A stretch of DNA of 64,000 nt from Herpetosiphon geysericola. Lineage in GTDB: Bacteria > Chloroflexota > Chloroflexia > Chloroflexales > Herpetosiphonaceae. Location: the NCBI RefSeq assembly GCF_001306135.1, contig NZ_LGKP01000015.1, positions 248,001-312,000 on the forward strand, written 5' to 3'. Positions within the stretch are counted from its first letter, which is position 1. Every line of letters begins with the position of its first letter. Below, one piece after another: positions 35,748 through 43,303 of this stretch. The position numbers were made by a program, and so were the translations under genes. The notes beneath the pieces were generated by a model. The model was not told the DNA's origin. It was given only the letters and a program-made list of their open reading frames with translations, and made no database searches.

Positions 35748-35790
35748 TCATCAACCATCAATCTTTTAAATCAAGATTGAGCCCTAGATT

Positions 35791-36126
35791 TTAGCCCAAT
35801 AGAATCAGCAGAACAACCCCAATGCCAGCGGCGCAGCCAAGCAAGACCAAGGCATAGGCCAAACGCGCAAAGTGCCATGGCATCCAGCTAAAGCGCAGGC
35901 TCAGCAAATCACGCAGGCTGCGCCGATAGCGATGATGGTGATTTGGCGTTCGTTGCACTGCTAAAGCATAGACCGCGATTAATCCAGCCACGCAACTATG
36001 CACAATTGTTTGCAAGATCAAAGCCCATGAAAATGGCTGCCAAAACACGTTAATCACGGCTGCGCTGGCGATCAAGGCAGCAGCAAGCCAAAATAGCGTA
36101 ACAAAGCGGATTTTTGTTCGTAGCAC
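35791..36126 (-). CDS. Small membrane protein, 111 aa
   Basis: GTG start with GAGGATGAT upstream. About three to four hydrophobic segments, with a basic central loop (QRTPNHHHRYRRSLRDLL) and FSWMPWHFARLAYALVLL. No family recognised. It lies between the tRNA genes and the two-component pair on the same strand. Confidence 0.65.
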   Translation of the reverse strand: MLRTKIRFVTLFWLAAALIASAAVINVFWQPFSWALILQTIVHSCVAGLIAVYALAVQRTPNHHHRYRRSLRDLLSLRFSWMPWHFARLAYALVLLGCAAGIGVVLLILLG

Positions 36127-36141
36127 ATCATCCTCGCAGTG

Positions 36142-36181
36142 CTAAAACAAAATACGGACGTAGAGTGTTCTACGTCCGTAT
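36142..36181 (-). terminator. Intrinsic terminator of the tRNA-Asp pair
   Basis: 13-bp perfect stem, ATACGGACGTAGA (36152-36164) and TCTACGTCCGTAT (36169-36181), with a GTGT loop. On the minus strand it is followed by TTTTGTTTTAG. It lies 4 bp past the second tRNA. Confidence 0.88.
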
Positions 36182-36185
36182 CGTC

Positions 36186-36262
36186 TGGCGGGCCCGAGGG
36201 GATTCGAACCCCCGATCTCCACTGTGACAGAGTGGCATGTTAGGCCGCTACACCACGAGCCC
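36186..36262 (-). tRNA. tRNA-Asp (GTC), copy 2
   Basis: 77 nt with encoded CCA. Acceptor stem GGGCTCG pairs with CGGGCCC. The anticodon arm CCACT-CTGTCAC-AGTGG gives anticodon GTC, and the T-loop is GGTTCGAATCC. Identical to the copy at 36297. Confidence 0.96.
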
Positions 36263-36296
36263 CGATCAGGTTGTTGTTGCGCTGGCAGATAAAAAT

Positions 36297-36373
36297 TGGC
36301 GGGCCCGAGGGGATTCGAACCCCCGATCTCCACTGTGACAGAGTGGCATGTTAGGCCGCTACACCACGAGCCC
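36297..36373 (-). tRNA. tRNA-Asp (GTC), copy 1
   Basis: 77 nt with encoded CCA, identical to the copy at 36186 and separated from it by 34 bp. Transcribed first from the promoter at 36405-36433. Confidence 0.96.
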
Positions 36374-36404
36374 GCGTTTTTGCTTGCCTCGCGACAACGG
36401 GGAT

Positions 36405-36433
36405 ATACTACCACAGACTCGTTTTTTTTGCAA
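36405..36433 (-). promoter_or_regulatory. Promoter of the tRNA-Asp pair
   Basis: Minus strand: -35 TTGCAA (36428-36433), a 17-bp spacer and -10 TAGTAT (36405-36410). The predicted start is about 25 nt before the first tRNA. Confidence 0.65.
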
Positions 36434-36580
36434 ATGGAATGAATCAGTCAGAACCTAAGCCTTAAAATCGCTAGCGATTTCTCGTCACATTAAAAAAGGA
36501 TTCTAGCCTTACTTTTGCTGTAGCTTGGGAAGTTAAGATTGCGATTGCTGGATTGCTAATGGGCGGATTTCAAGGTTGTT

Positions 36581-36649
36581 TCGCCACCCTTCCGTCCCGC
36601 CCCGGCGGGAAACGCCGGGGATTTTCATCCTCCTGCCCCCCAAATAGCT
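36581..36649. repeat. Dispersed palindromic repeat, copy B
   Basis: Begins TCGCCACCCTTCCGTCCCG and contains overlapping palindromes CCCGCC/GGCGGG and CCCCGGCG-GGAAA-CGCCGGGG. TTTTCATCCTCCTGC and CCCCCCAAATAG follow. Shares about 66 bp with copy A at 24787. The 36434-36744 gap holds no convincing gene. Confidence 0.7.
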
Positions 36650-36744
36650 GTTTTGTGGATTATTTGGGGTGATTCTAATTCCCAATGCTGTGATTTTACC
36701 TAGTTCTTTAGCTCGTGTGATGAGGGTATAAGCAATATTGAATA

Positions 36745-37662
36745 TCAATTAATCGGTTCGTGATTAACCCGATCTAAGCCTTCATCATCCCAAGCGGCTG
36801 GGTCTTCGAGTGGTTCGAGATGGGTGATTGCATGGCTATCGGGCAGCGCTGCGGCAATCGCCAACTCGATTGTTTCACAAACATCATGGCCCTTTTGCAC
36901 GCTCCACGAGCCTGGTACAAGCACATGCAACGAAACAAAGCGCCGTGGACCGGCCACGCGAGTGCGCAGCGCATGAAATTCTAAGCCCCGTTGGCGATAA
37001 CGCGCCAGAATATCTTCAATCACTGCTTGATCTTCGTCGGATAGGGCGCTATCAAGCAAGCCGTATCCCGATTCGCGCAGAATTCGAAAGCCAATCCAGA
37101 TAATATGCAAGGCCACAGCGATGGCAATCAATGGGTCAAGTACGAGCCAGCCAGTTATTTTGGTCAGTAAAATCCCACCAATTACGCCAACCGTTGTCCA
37201 TACGTCGGTAAATAAGTGATGCGCATCAGCTTGGAGGGTAATGGAGCGTAGGCGTTTGCCAGCCCGCATAATAATCCAAGCAACGCCACCATTGATTGCA
37301 GTGGCCAAAATCGAAAGCCCTAAGCCAAGATCGAGCCGTGTGATCTCGGTTGGATTTAAAACGCGGGGCCAGGCTGTCCAGATGATGCTGCCCGCAGCGA
37401 GCATAATCAACATGCCTTCTAGGCCGCTAGCAAAATATTCAGCTTTGGTGTGGCCGAAGGCATGGTCGTGGTCGGGCGGGCGCATGGCGATGGTCAACAT
37501 CCACAAGGCCATCATGGCGGCAATTAAATTAACAACTGATTCAGCAGCATCCGAAAAAAGCCCGATTGATCCAGTCAAAAGATACGCGCCAAACTTCAAC
37601 CCAATCGTGATGCATGCAGCAGCAATTGATAATAAAGCATAGCGCTGTTTTCCACTTAACAT
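36745..37662 (-). CDS. Cation diffusion facilitator (CDF) transporter
   Basis: 305 aa; six membrane helices plus a cytoplasmic C-terminal domain. It exports divalent metal in exchange for protons. The metal site is visible in helix 2 (GLFSDAAESVVN) and helix 5 (DAHHLFTDVWTT, HxxxD). A His-rich motif DHDHAFGHTKAEYF lies in the loop before helix 3. The C-terminal domain has SLHVLVPGSWSVQKGHDVCE. The site favours zinc, iron or manganese; which is not decidable. It starts 3 bp after the DUF1992 gene stop. Confidence 0.93.
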   Translation of the reverse strand: MLSGKQRYALLSIAAACITIGLKFGAYLLTGSIGLFSDAAESVVNLIAAMMALWMLTIAMRPPDHDHAFGHTKAEYFASGLEGMLIMLAAGSIIWTAWPRVLNPTEITRLDLGLGLSILATAINGGVAWIIMRAGKRLRSITLQADAHHLFTDVWTTVGVIGGILLTKITGWLVLDPLIAIAVALHIIWIGFRILRESGYGLLDSALSDEDQAVIEDILARYRQRGLEFHALRTRVAGPRRFVSLHVLVPGSWSVQKGHDVCETIELAIAAALPDSHAITHLEPLEDPAAWDDEGLDRVNHEPIN

Positions 37663-37665
37663 AAC

Positions 37666-38214
37666 TTATAGGGCGCTTTCTAAGGCCCGCAATTCGCGTT
37701 CATAGACAACAAGCCCAACCCGCAACTTGTCGTTGGGCACCATTGCATTGAGCTGATGAATGATCGTATTGAGATCACGCACCCAAATATGCAACTCTTG
37801 GCGTAGCCGTTCTTGCTCGTTGAAGCTGGTCGTTGCCCATGTTTCACGATTATTGCGCAACCAAATTTGGTAGCGATTCATGTGGTTATTATAATCGTGT
37901 TGGGCAGAACCCCATGGCGAGCCTTGCTCATTGCCTTTCATCACCCGAAAAGCCATACGCATGTCGGCGGGAATATACATATCGTCGTTTAAATCGATTG
38001 GCTGGCCTTCGCCGGGCAAATTATCAAACATGCCATCTTCCATGGCTGCTTGAATGCGCTGTTCGGCAATTGAGCCAGCGCGTTGAGCGGTGAGCGATGG
38101 GCCGCGTTTCGGTTTTTCTGCTTCGCTCAGCGTTTCGCTTGGTGTTTGTGGTTTGGTTTTGCCTAAAGTACGGCTTTGCTCACGGAATCGGTCAAGAAAT
38201 GGATTGTCGCTCAT
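37666..38214 (-). CDS. DUF1992 (DnaJC28-like) protein
   Basis: 182 aa. The conserved block AEQRIQAAMEDGMFDNLPGEGQP-IDLNDDMYIPADMRMAFRVMK (split) defines DUF1992, also found in DnaJ homologue subfamily C member 28; no J domain is present. The N-terminus is low in complexity and charged. ATG at 38214 is chosen for AAGGGGG upstream; the frame also runs to 38364. Function unknown. Coupled to the CDF gene. Confidence 0.85.
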   Translation of the reverse strand: MSDNPFLDRFREQSRTLGKTKPQTPSETLSEAEKPKRGPSLTAQRAGSIAEQRIQAAMEDGMFDNLPGEGQPIDLNDDMYIPADMRMAFRVMKGNEQGSPWGSAQHDYNNHMNRYQIWLRNNRETWATTSFNEQERLRQELHIWVRDLNTIIHQLNAMVPNDKLRVGLVVYERELRALESAL

Positions 38215-38351
38215 GCTAAAACCCCCTTGTGACGCTGCTTGCCAGTTCAATTGCCCCATGCGCTTGCCCTTGCTACAGCATATGTGCAGAATATCACAAA
38301 GATTTGCGAAAGACAAGGTTATCAACAAGCCTACTGTTTTGAGAAATTTGC

Positions 38352-38357
38352 TACAAT
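38352..38357 (+). promoter_or_regulatory. Extended -10 box before the thioesterase gene
   Basis: TGC-TACAAT, 42 bp before the ATG at 38399. No convincing -35 box. Confidence 0.45.
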
Positions 38358-38398
38358 GATCCAAATTAGATGCCTATTTGGCTAGTTGGAGGCTATCG

Positions 38399-38794
38399 AT
38401 GGCGTTTGAATATCCAATTGAAGTGCGTTTTCGCGATTTGGATGGGCTTGGGCATGTCAATAATGCTGTCTATTTGACCTATTTTGAAACCCTGCGTTTA
38501 CAGTTTGCAATTGAATTATTGGGCGCGGTAGAGTTGGCCGATGTGCCGTTTATTTTGGGCGAGGCAACGGTGCGCTACCTTAAGCCAGTCTTCTTTGGCA
38601 ACCAATTACAGGGCAGGGTGGAAGTTTCGCGAATTGGCACCAAAAGCTTTACGCTGCTGTATACCCTCAAGCGCGGCAACGAAATTGTGACCCAAGGCTC
38701 GACCGAATTGATTTGGTTTGATTTCAAAACCCAGCGTTCGGTGCCAATTCCCGATTCGTTTCGCCAGCAGGTTGCCAACTATCAAGGCGCTTAA
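38399..38794 (+). CDS. Acyl-CoA thioesterase, hot-dog fold (4HBT)
   Basis: 131 aa, typical of the YbgC/FcbC type. The active-site region FRDLDGLGHVNNAVYLTYFE carries the Asp and HVNN motif of 4-hydroxybenzoyl-CoA-thioesterase-like enzymes. The rest is the beta-sheet core. GGAGG (38388-38392) fixes ATG 38399. Cytoplasmic; the acyl chain cannot be told. Confidence 0.9.
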   Translation: MAFEYPIEVRFRDLDGLGHVNNAVYLTYFETLRLQFAIELLGAVELADVPFILGEATVRYLKPVFFGNQLQGRVEVSRIGTKSFTLLYTLKRGNEIVTQGSTELIWFDFKTQRSVPIPDSFRQQVANYQGA

Positions 38795-38884
38795 ATCTCG
38801 GTCGTATGTCCGATTGTGGTTCGTTGCATCTGCGCTAGACTAGCCCTAACCCCAACATCGATTTTTGATTGATGAGAGAGTTTT

Positions 38885-40135
38885 ATGCAGCAACAAGCAT
38901 GTCCCCAGTGCCATCGTCAGCTTGCGCTCAACGCCGCCTATTTGCCATGGTGTGAATGTGGCTGGAATATCAAGCCTCATTCACTGCCCGAAAGCTATGG
39001 CATGTTCGAAAAAATCTATACCAATGTAAGCAAGCGCTTGGGTAGGCAAATGCTGCATCAAATGCGCTCACTGAATGATTTACAGCCCCGCTGGACGATC
39101 AATAAAATACTTGTTGGGCTGATGGCCTGTGTTATTCATGGGTTTACCCTGCTAATTCTTGGTTTAGGCTTGCTGCTGCTGATCGATGGCTGGCCGAATC
39201 CGTTTGCGCTGGTTTTTGGGGTTGTATTGTTGGGCATGGTCTGGATTTTGCGGCCAACATGGGGCACGTTTGCAGGCGATGAATTGATTTTAACTCCGAA
39301 AGAAGCGCCAAACTTATTTGCATTGCTTAATCAGATGACGACTAGGCTTGGGGCCAAGCCGATTGAAGTAGTGGTGATTAACGAGGACTTTAATGCGTTC
39401 TTTGGGCGTTTGGGTTGGCGGCGCACTCACGTTCTAGGCTTAGGTTTGCCCTTATGGTTGGCCTTGAGTAACCAAGAACGGATTGCCGTGATTGCCCATG
39501 AAATTGGCCATAGTATCAACAATGATAGCAATCGATCATTGTTAATTTCTTCAGCGATTAACGCCTTAGCTACTTGGATTACAACAATCTATCCACCGCG
39601 CTTAGTGGTGCCTGAGTTGGGCTTGAAGGGCTTTTTGATCGCCCCATTTAATCTTTTGCTGCGCGGTTTTTGTCTGATTCTGCTGGGGTGGCTGAAGCTG
39701 ATGGTGCTTTTGGCAGGCCGTGAGCGTCAGCGAGCCGAATATTTGGCCGATTATAAAGCCGCCGAATTGGCTGGCAGCAGCGCAGCGATTGGCCTTTTGG
39801 ATCGGCTGCATTTGGATGATTCATGTCATTTGGCGATTCAACGGGCTGTGCTTAGCCCAGCCAAACCGCATATTTTGCAGAGTATGGCTGAGCATGTGGC
39901 GACAATTCCTACCCATGAACGTGAGCGCTTGCGCCGAGTAGCGCGCTTGGAAGGTTCATTGCTTGATGCTTCGCATCCGCCAACCGCGCATCGAATTGAA
40001 TTTCTGAGTACGATTGCGCCACGCCAAGCTTTGATTCAGGCTGAGCCAAATGCTATGGCCTCGATTACCCGTGAATTATTGGGCTATGAAGCCCAAGTTA
40101 TGCAGCGTTTACGCAGCCAATGGATTAAGCAATAG
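38885..40135 (+). CDS. M48-family membrane zinc metallopeptidase with N-terminal zinc ribbon
   Basis: 416 aa. N-terminal Cys pairs CPQC and CEC (residues 6-25) look like a zinc ribbon. Two membrane helices follow (about 74-125), then the peptidase domain with AHEIGHS (H205, E206, H209). The third ligand Glu is in RQRAEYLADYKAAELAG (about residue 285). Similar to HtpX/Ste24-type proteases for membrane-protein quality control. The GAGAGAG site fits ATG 38885. Confidence 0.88.
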   Translation: MQQQACPQCHRQLALNAAYLPWCECGWNIKPHSLPESYGMFEKIYTNVSKRLGRQMLHQMRSLNDLQPRWTINKILVGLMACVIHGFTLLILGLGLLLLIDGWPNPFALVFGVVLLGMVWILRPTWGTFAGDELILTPKEAPNLFALLNQMTTRLGAKPIEVVVINEDFNAFFGRLGWRRTHVLGLGLPLWLALSNQERIAVIAHEIGHSINNDSNRSLLISSAINALATWITTIYPPRLVVPELGLKGFLIAPFNLLLRGFCLILLGWLKLMVLLAGRERQRAEYLADYKAAELAGSSAAIGLLDRLHLDDSCHLAIQRAVLSPAKPHILQSMAEHVATIPTHERERLRRVARLEGSLLDASHPPTAHRIEFLSTIAPRQALIQAEPNAMASITRELLGYEAQVMQRLRSQWIKQ

Positions 40136-40140
40136 CTGAA

Positions 40141-40170
40141 TTGCTTGAATTGCTGCGGATATGCTACGAT
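40141..40170 (+). promoter_or_regulatory. Promoter of the membrane glycosyltransferase gene
   Basis: TTGCTT (40141-40146), an 18-bp spacer and TACGAT (40165-40170). The predicted start is about 30 nt before the GTG. Confidence 0.5.
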
Positions 40171-40208
40171 GGGCCTGAACTGGTTTAGGTGACAAGGATT
40201 GGCCAATC

Positions 40209-42161
40209 GTGCAGCGTAGAATTATTCAAATCAGCAGCTTTCTGGCTATTTTAGGCCTTTGTTTAGCAATAACCTTGGTTTGGGTGCTGCAACGCAGCCC
40301 GGCCCAAATTACGATTGGCGGCAAAACCGATTCGCCATGGTTGGTTGAAGGTTTTCAAACCAAAGAACGTTCAGAATTGGGCGCCTATCGCTGGACCAAC
40401 GGCCAGGCCATTATTGGTTCGCCAGCCACGCATACCAGCTATCTGCTTGGTTTGACGCTTGTTTCGCCAGTAACCACAACTCTTGTGCAGCTGAATGCTG
40501 CTGGCCATGAAGTGTTGAATCTGCCGATTAGCAATGCGCCGCGCTATTATCAAATTTTCTGGCAACCAGATGCGTCGTTGAATTGGCTGCGTTGGGCGAG
40601 CGATCAGCAACTGAGCCTCAGTAGCGAGTTGCAAGTGCTTGAAGGCAGCGATCAACGCGAATTAGGTGTGGTTGTGCAAAATCTTAGTTGGGCGCCAGCT
40701 GGCCGTCTATCGCTGTTGCCATTTGCTTGGATTACGGCCTTGGTAGTGAGTTTAACAGCTTTGATCAGGCCGCAACAGCGCAAAGCATGGCTGTGGTTGG
40801 CCGCGACAGCGCTTGGGGCGAGCTTAATACTGGGCGGTTTGACCTGGTTGGCCAATGATCAGGCGGTGTGGTGGCCAATTCGCTTTGCGCCAAGTTTGTT
40901 GATTTTGCCGTTGGCGGCGTTGGCATTGTTGCGTTGGCCTTGGCAAGGTTGGCAGCAAGCGCTGCCAGTGCTAAGTTTAATTGGCATTGCCGCAATCGTC
41001 ATGCTGCTTTCGCGTAGGTGGTGGCTGGTGCAAGGGCCTGATTTTGGCTGGCACTCGAATCATGGTAGCTCAGCAGCCTCAGTTTTTCGGGCGCATCCCT
41101 TTTATCCGCTTGGCTTTCCGCTGATTTTGTGGCTTGGCCTGCTCTGGGATGGCGATCAGTTAGCGATTGGTCAGACGGCTGGTTTTATCAGCATCATTTT
41201 AACCTTGCTCCTCACGGCGCTAATTGCTTACCGTATTTTGGCCTTACGTGGCGCACTGTTGGCCTTGGTATTGGCCTTGGCGACCCCGTTATTGCTGGCG
41301 TTTGGCGTGGTTGCAAGCAGCGATAGTGTGCAATTGCCAGCCTATTTGGCAGCCTTGCTGGTGTTGCTCTGGCAGCCAGCGCTAAGCAAACGCCGGGTTG
41401 CGCTCGCTGGTTTGCTCTTGGGCGTAGCCTACTTATTCCGTTTTCAATCGATTGTGATGATGGTGTTGGTGTTGCCTTGGTTGTGGCTGCAAGCATTGCC
41501 TGTGCCGGAGCGTTGGCCGCAGCGTTTGGGTCGTTTCTTTGGCCCAATTCTGCTGGTGATGGGATTTGTGCTTGGCTCTGCGCCGCAGTGGGTGCTTGAT
41601 ATTCGTGATACAGGACGACCCTTCTTCTCGCAACAATATGAAAATATTTGGCAGGCCGCCTACAATCGGGTTGATCCGGTGGTGGCTGCTGATAGCCCAG
41701 ATGCGATTGCAACGACCGCCAGCGAAACCGGGCTGTATGATATTGTGGCCTTTGATCCTTATGGCTTGTTTGGCCATTGGCAAGCGAATTTAAGCCAATT
41801 TTTCAGCTTCACCTTGCACACGATTTTTATCTGGCCTTTTGGCTTATTGATGCTCTTGGGCTTGGGCTTGGCGCTGCTAAAACGCGCTGATGCCCGCTTG
41901 AGCTTATTGGCATGGCTGAGCTTGTGCTACATTCTCATTATTGCCCTGACCTGGAACAAAGATCGCTTTTATTTGCCGATTGTGCCGTTGTTGTTGGTAT
42001 TGGGCGCTTATTGGCTGGAGTGGTTGCGTGGGCAGGCATGGCGCTGGCCGCGTGGCAGTCGTTGGTTGGCTGAGGCAGCCCAAGCTGTCTGTTTGGCATG
42101 GGCCTTGAGCCACCTCAGTGCAATCGATCCAATTTTACGGGTTTATGGCAGCTTAAAGTAA
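40209..42161 (+). CDS. Polytopic membrane glycosyltransferase-like protein (ArnT/PMT clan)
   Basis: 650 aa, GTG start with AAGGA upstream. One N-terminal helix, a beta-rich extracytoplasmic segment (about 35-155), then around ten hydrophobic helices. The family cues are the loop with HSNHGSSAASVFRAHPFYPLGFP after helix 4 and the repeated LLALVLALATPLLLAF helices. These suggest a lipid-linked-sugar-dependent GT-C enzyme. The exact donor is unknown, and no clear DE/DD motif was pinned down. The 3' end overlaps the convergent GIDE gene by 9 bp. Confidence 0.65.
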   Translation: MQRRIIQISSFLAILGLCLAITLVWVLQRSPAQITIGGKTDSPWLVEGFQTKERSELGAYRWTNGQAIIGSPATHTSYLLGLTLVSPVTTTLVQLNAAGHEVLNLPISNAPRYYQIFWQPDASLNWLRWASDQQLSLSSELQVLEGSDQRELGVVVQNLSWAPAGRLSLLPFAWITALVVSLTALIRPQQRKAWLWLAATALGASLILGGLTWLANDQAVWWPIRFAPSLLILPLAALALLRWPWQGWQQALPVLSLIGIAAIVMLLSRRWWLVQGPDFGWHSNHGSSAASVFRAHPFYPLGFPLILWLGLLWDGDQLAIGQTAGFISIILTLLLTALIAYRILALRGALLALVLALATPLLLAFGVVASSDSVQLPAYLAALLVLLWQPALSKRRVALAGLLLGVAYLFRFQSIVMMVLVLPWLWLQALPVPERWPQRLGRFFGPILLVMGFVLGSAPQWVLDIRDTGRPFFSQQYENIWQAAYNRVDPVVAADSPDAIATTASETGLYDIVAFDPYGLFGHWQANLSQFFSFTLHTIFIWPFGLLMLLGLGLALLKRADARLSLLAWLSLCYILIIALTWNKDRFYLPIVPLLLVLGAYWLEWLRGQAWRWPRGSRWLAEAAQAVCLAWALSHLSAIDPILRVYGSLK

Positions 42162-42944
42162 ACCCATTACGGTGAAAATGATGCCAGCGATGGCTGTGCC
42201 AGCAGCACCATAATACAAGTTGCGTGACCATCCGGCGGCGCTTTTGGCCAGCTCGCGTTCAGTTTGGCGGCTGATAATCATGCGTTTAAGCTTCTTATCG
42301 CGATAAGCGATCGTTGGTTCACCCTCGTCATCAACTACACAGCCAAGGATATACGCTCGTCCATCATCGGTAAACAGCTCTTCTTGCGCACGATAGCCGG
42401 TCGTGCGGCGAGCGCCTTTGTTTGAGGCTGGGGCAGCGAATTCAAAATCGCCAAATTGCAGAATCGAAGCTTTATCAGGCGAAGGCAGCAAAATATTTTG
42501 ACCTGCTACATACTCAATTTCAGCATCAGTTGGATCAACCCAGGCCTTGCCAAAATTATCGTTGATCCAGAAATAGGCGCATTCTTCCTCGGTTTTAATC
42601 GTTTCGCTGCCCGTTTGGGTACGGGTGCGTTTACGGCCTTCGCTATCAGTATCGTGGACAACCTCACTATATTCGCGGGTTAATGAAAAGCGATAGGCAA
42701 TACAGGTTTTGCCAGAAATCGGGGCGACTAATGGATTATCGCAACTGACGGTTCCTTCGATTTCGCAGGGTTCGGCAAGTGCTTCAGCCCCGAGCGTTTC
42801 AACAACCTTTTTGTGCAGGTCATGCAGCATTGTGGTGGTGTAAGTGTCGGTGGCATTCAGATCGGCCAGTTTGTTGGATTGACTGCGAGCGAAGAAGAAG
42901 CAGATGACAGCAGCGATCAGCAAGATGATCCCAAAGAACACCAT
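42153..42944 (-). CDS. GIDE-domain membrane protein
   Basis: 263 aa with one helix at each end (residues 2-19 and about 240-262). Between them the central domain resembles GIDE, the membrane part of the mitochondrial MULAN E3 ligase: EIEGTVSCDNPLVAPISGKTC, then AYRFSLTREY. There is no RING finger, as in other bacterial members. Start at ATG 42944 with GGAGGAT; the frame extends to 43010. Function unknown; a role in the cell envelope is assumed. Confidence 0.75.
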   Translation of the reverse strand: MVFFGIILLIAAVICFFFARSQSNKLADLNATDTYTTTMLHDLHKKVVETLGAEALAEPCEIEGTVSCDNPLVAPISGKTCIAYRFSLTREYSEVVHDTDSEGRKRTRTQTGSETIKTEEECAYFWINDNFGKAWVDPTDAEIEYVAGQNILLPSPDKASILQFGDFEFAAPASNKGARRTTGYRAQEELFTDDGRAYILGCVVDDEGEPTIAYRDKKLKRMIISRQTERELAKSAAGWSRNLYYGAAGTAIAGIIFTVMGLL

Positions 42945-43042
42945 ATCAGCGATCCTCCCAAAGGCTAGTAAGCTAAATATAAAGGTCATGCATCGGCTAT
43001 GCAATGACACTCAATTCTTACTTTCAACACCTTTGGGGGGAT

Positions 43043-43303
43043 TTAACGGCTCAAGCTTGATTCAGTAGTGAGTGTGCCATCAGCTACCACAGTGATTGCG
43101 AGATAATGCACGCCGCTGGTTTCAAGCTATGCCCAAAATTGATCCTGTGTTCCCAAGGCTGTTGCGTGAACATTGGGCGCAACAAAATCGCGTTCGGCAA
43201 AGTCGCTGGGTTGGGTTAAATGTGAGGTGAAAAATAGCGTATAGCTCAACGCACTTTCAATTGCGCGGCTATACGCTATAAATTGGGTAGAATAGTTGGA
43301 GCT
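43043..43303 (-). pseudogene. Decayed coding remnant in frame behind the M23 peptidase gene
   Basis: Reading on past the M23 stop (TAA at 43304-43306) in the same frame gives 58 sense codons (including YSRAIESALSYTLFFTSH and FVAPNVHATALGTQ). A TAG follows at 43127-43129, then 27 more codons (LETSGVHYLAITVVADG, ending SSLSR) to TAA at 43043-43045. The composition looks like real protein with beta-strand-like phrases. It could be the lost C-terminus of the peptidase or a fragment of another secreted protein. Confidence 0.5.

Noticed and set aside
36142-36414. Minus-strand ORF of 90 aa with two copies of a CSGLTCHSVTVEIGGSNPLGPA-like phrase
   Set aside because: It is a translation of the two tRNA-Asp genes, a well-known spurious ORF type.
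36533-36748. Minus-strand ORF of 71 aa
   Set aside because: Runs through the palindromic repeat copy B, has no ribosome site and no recognisable protein pattern.
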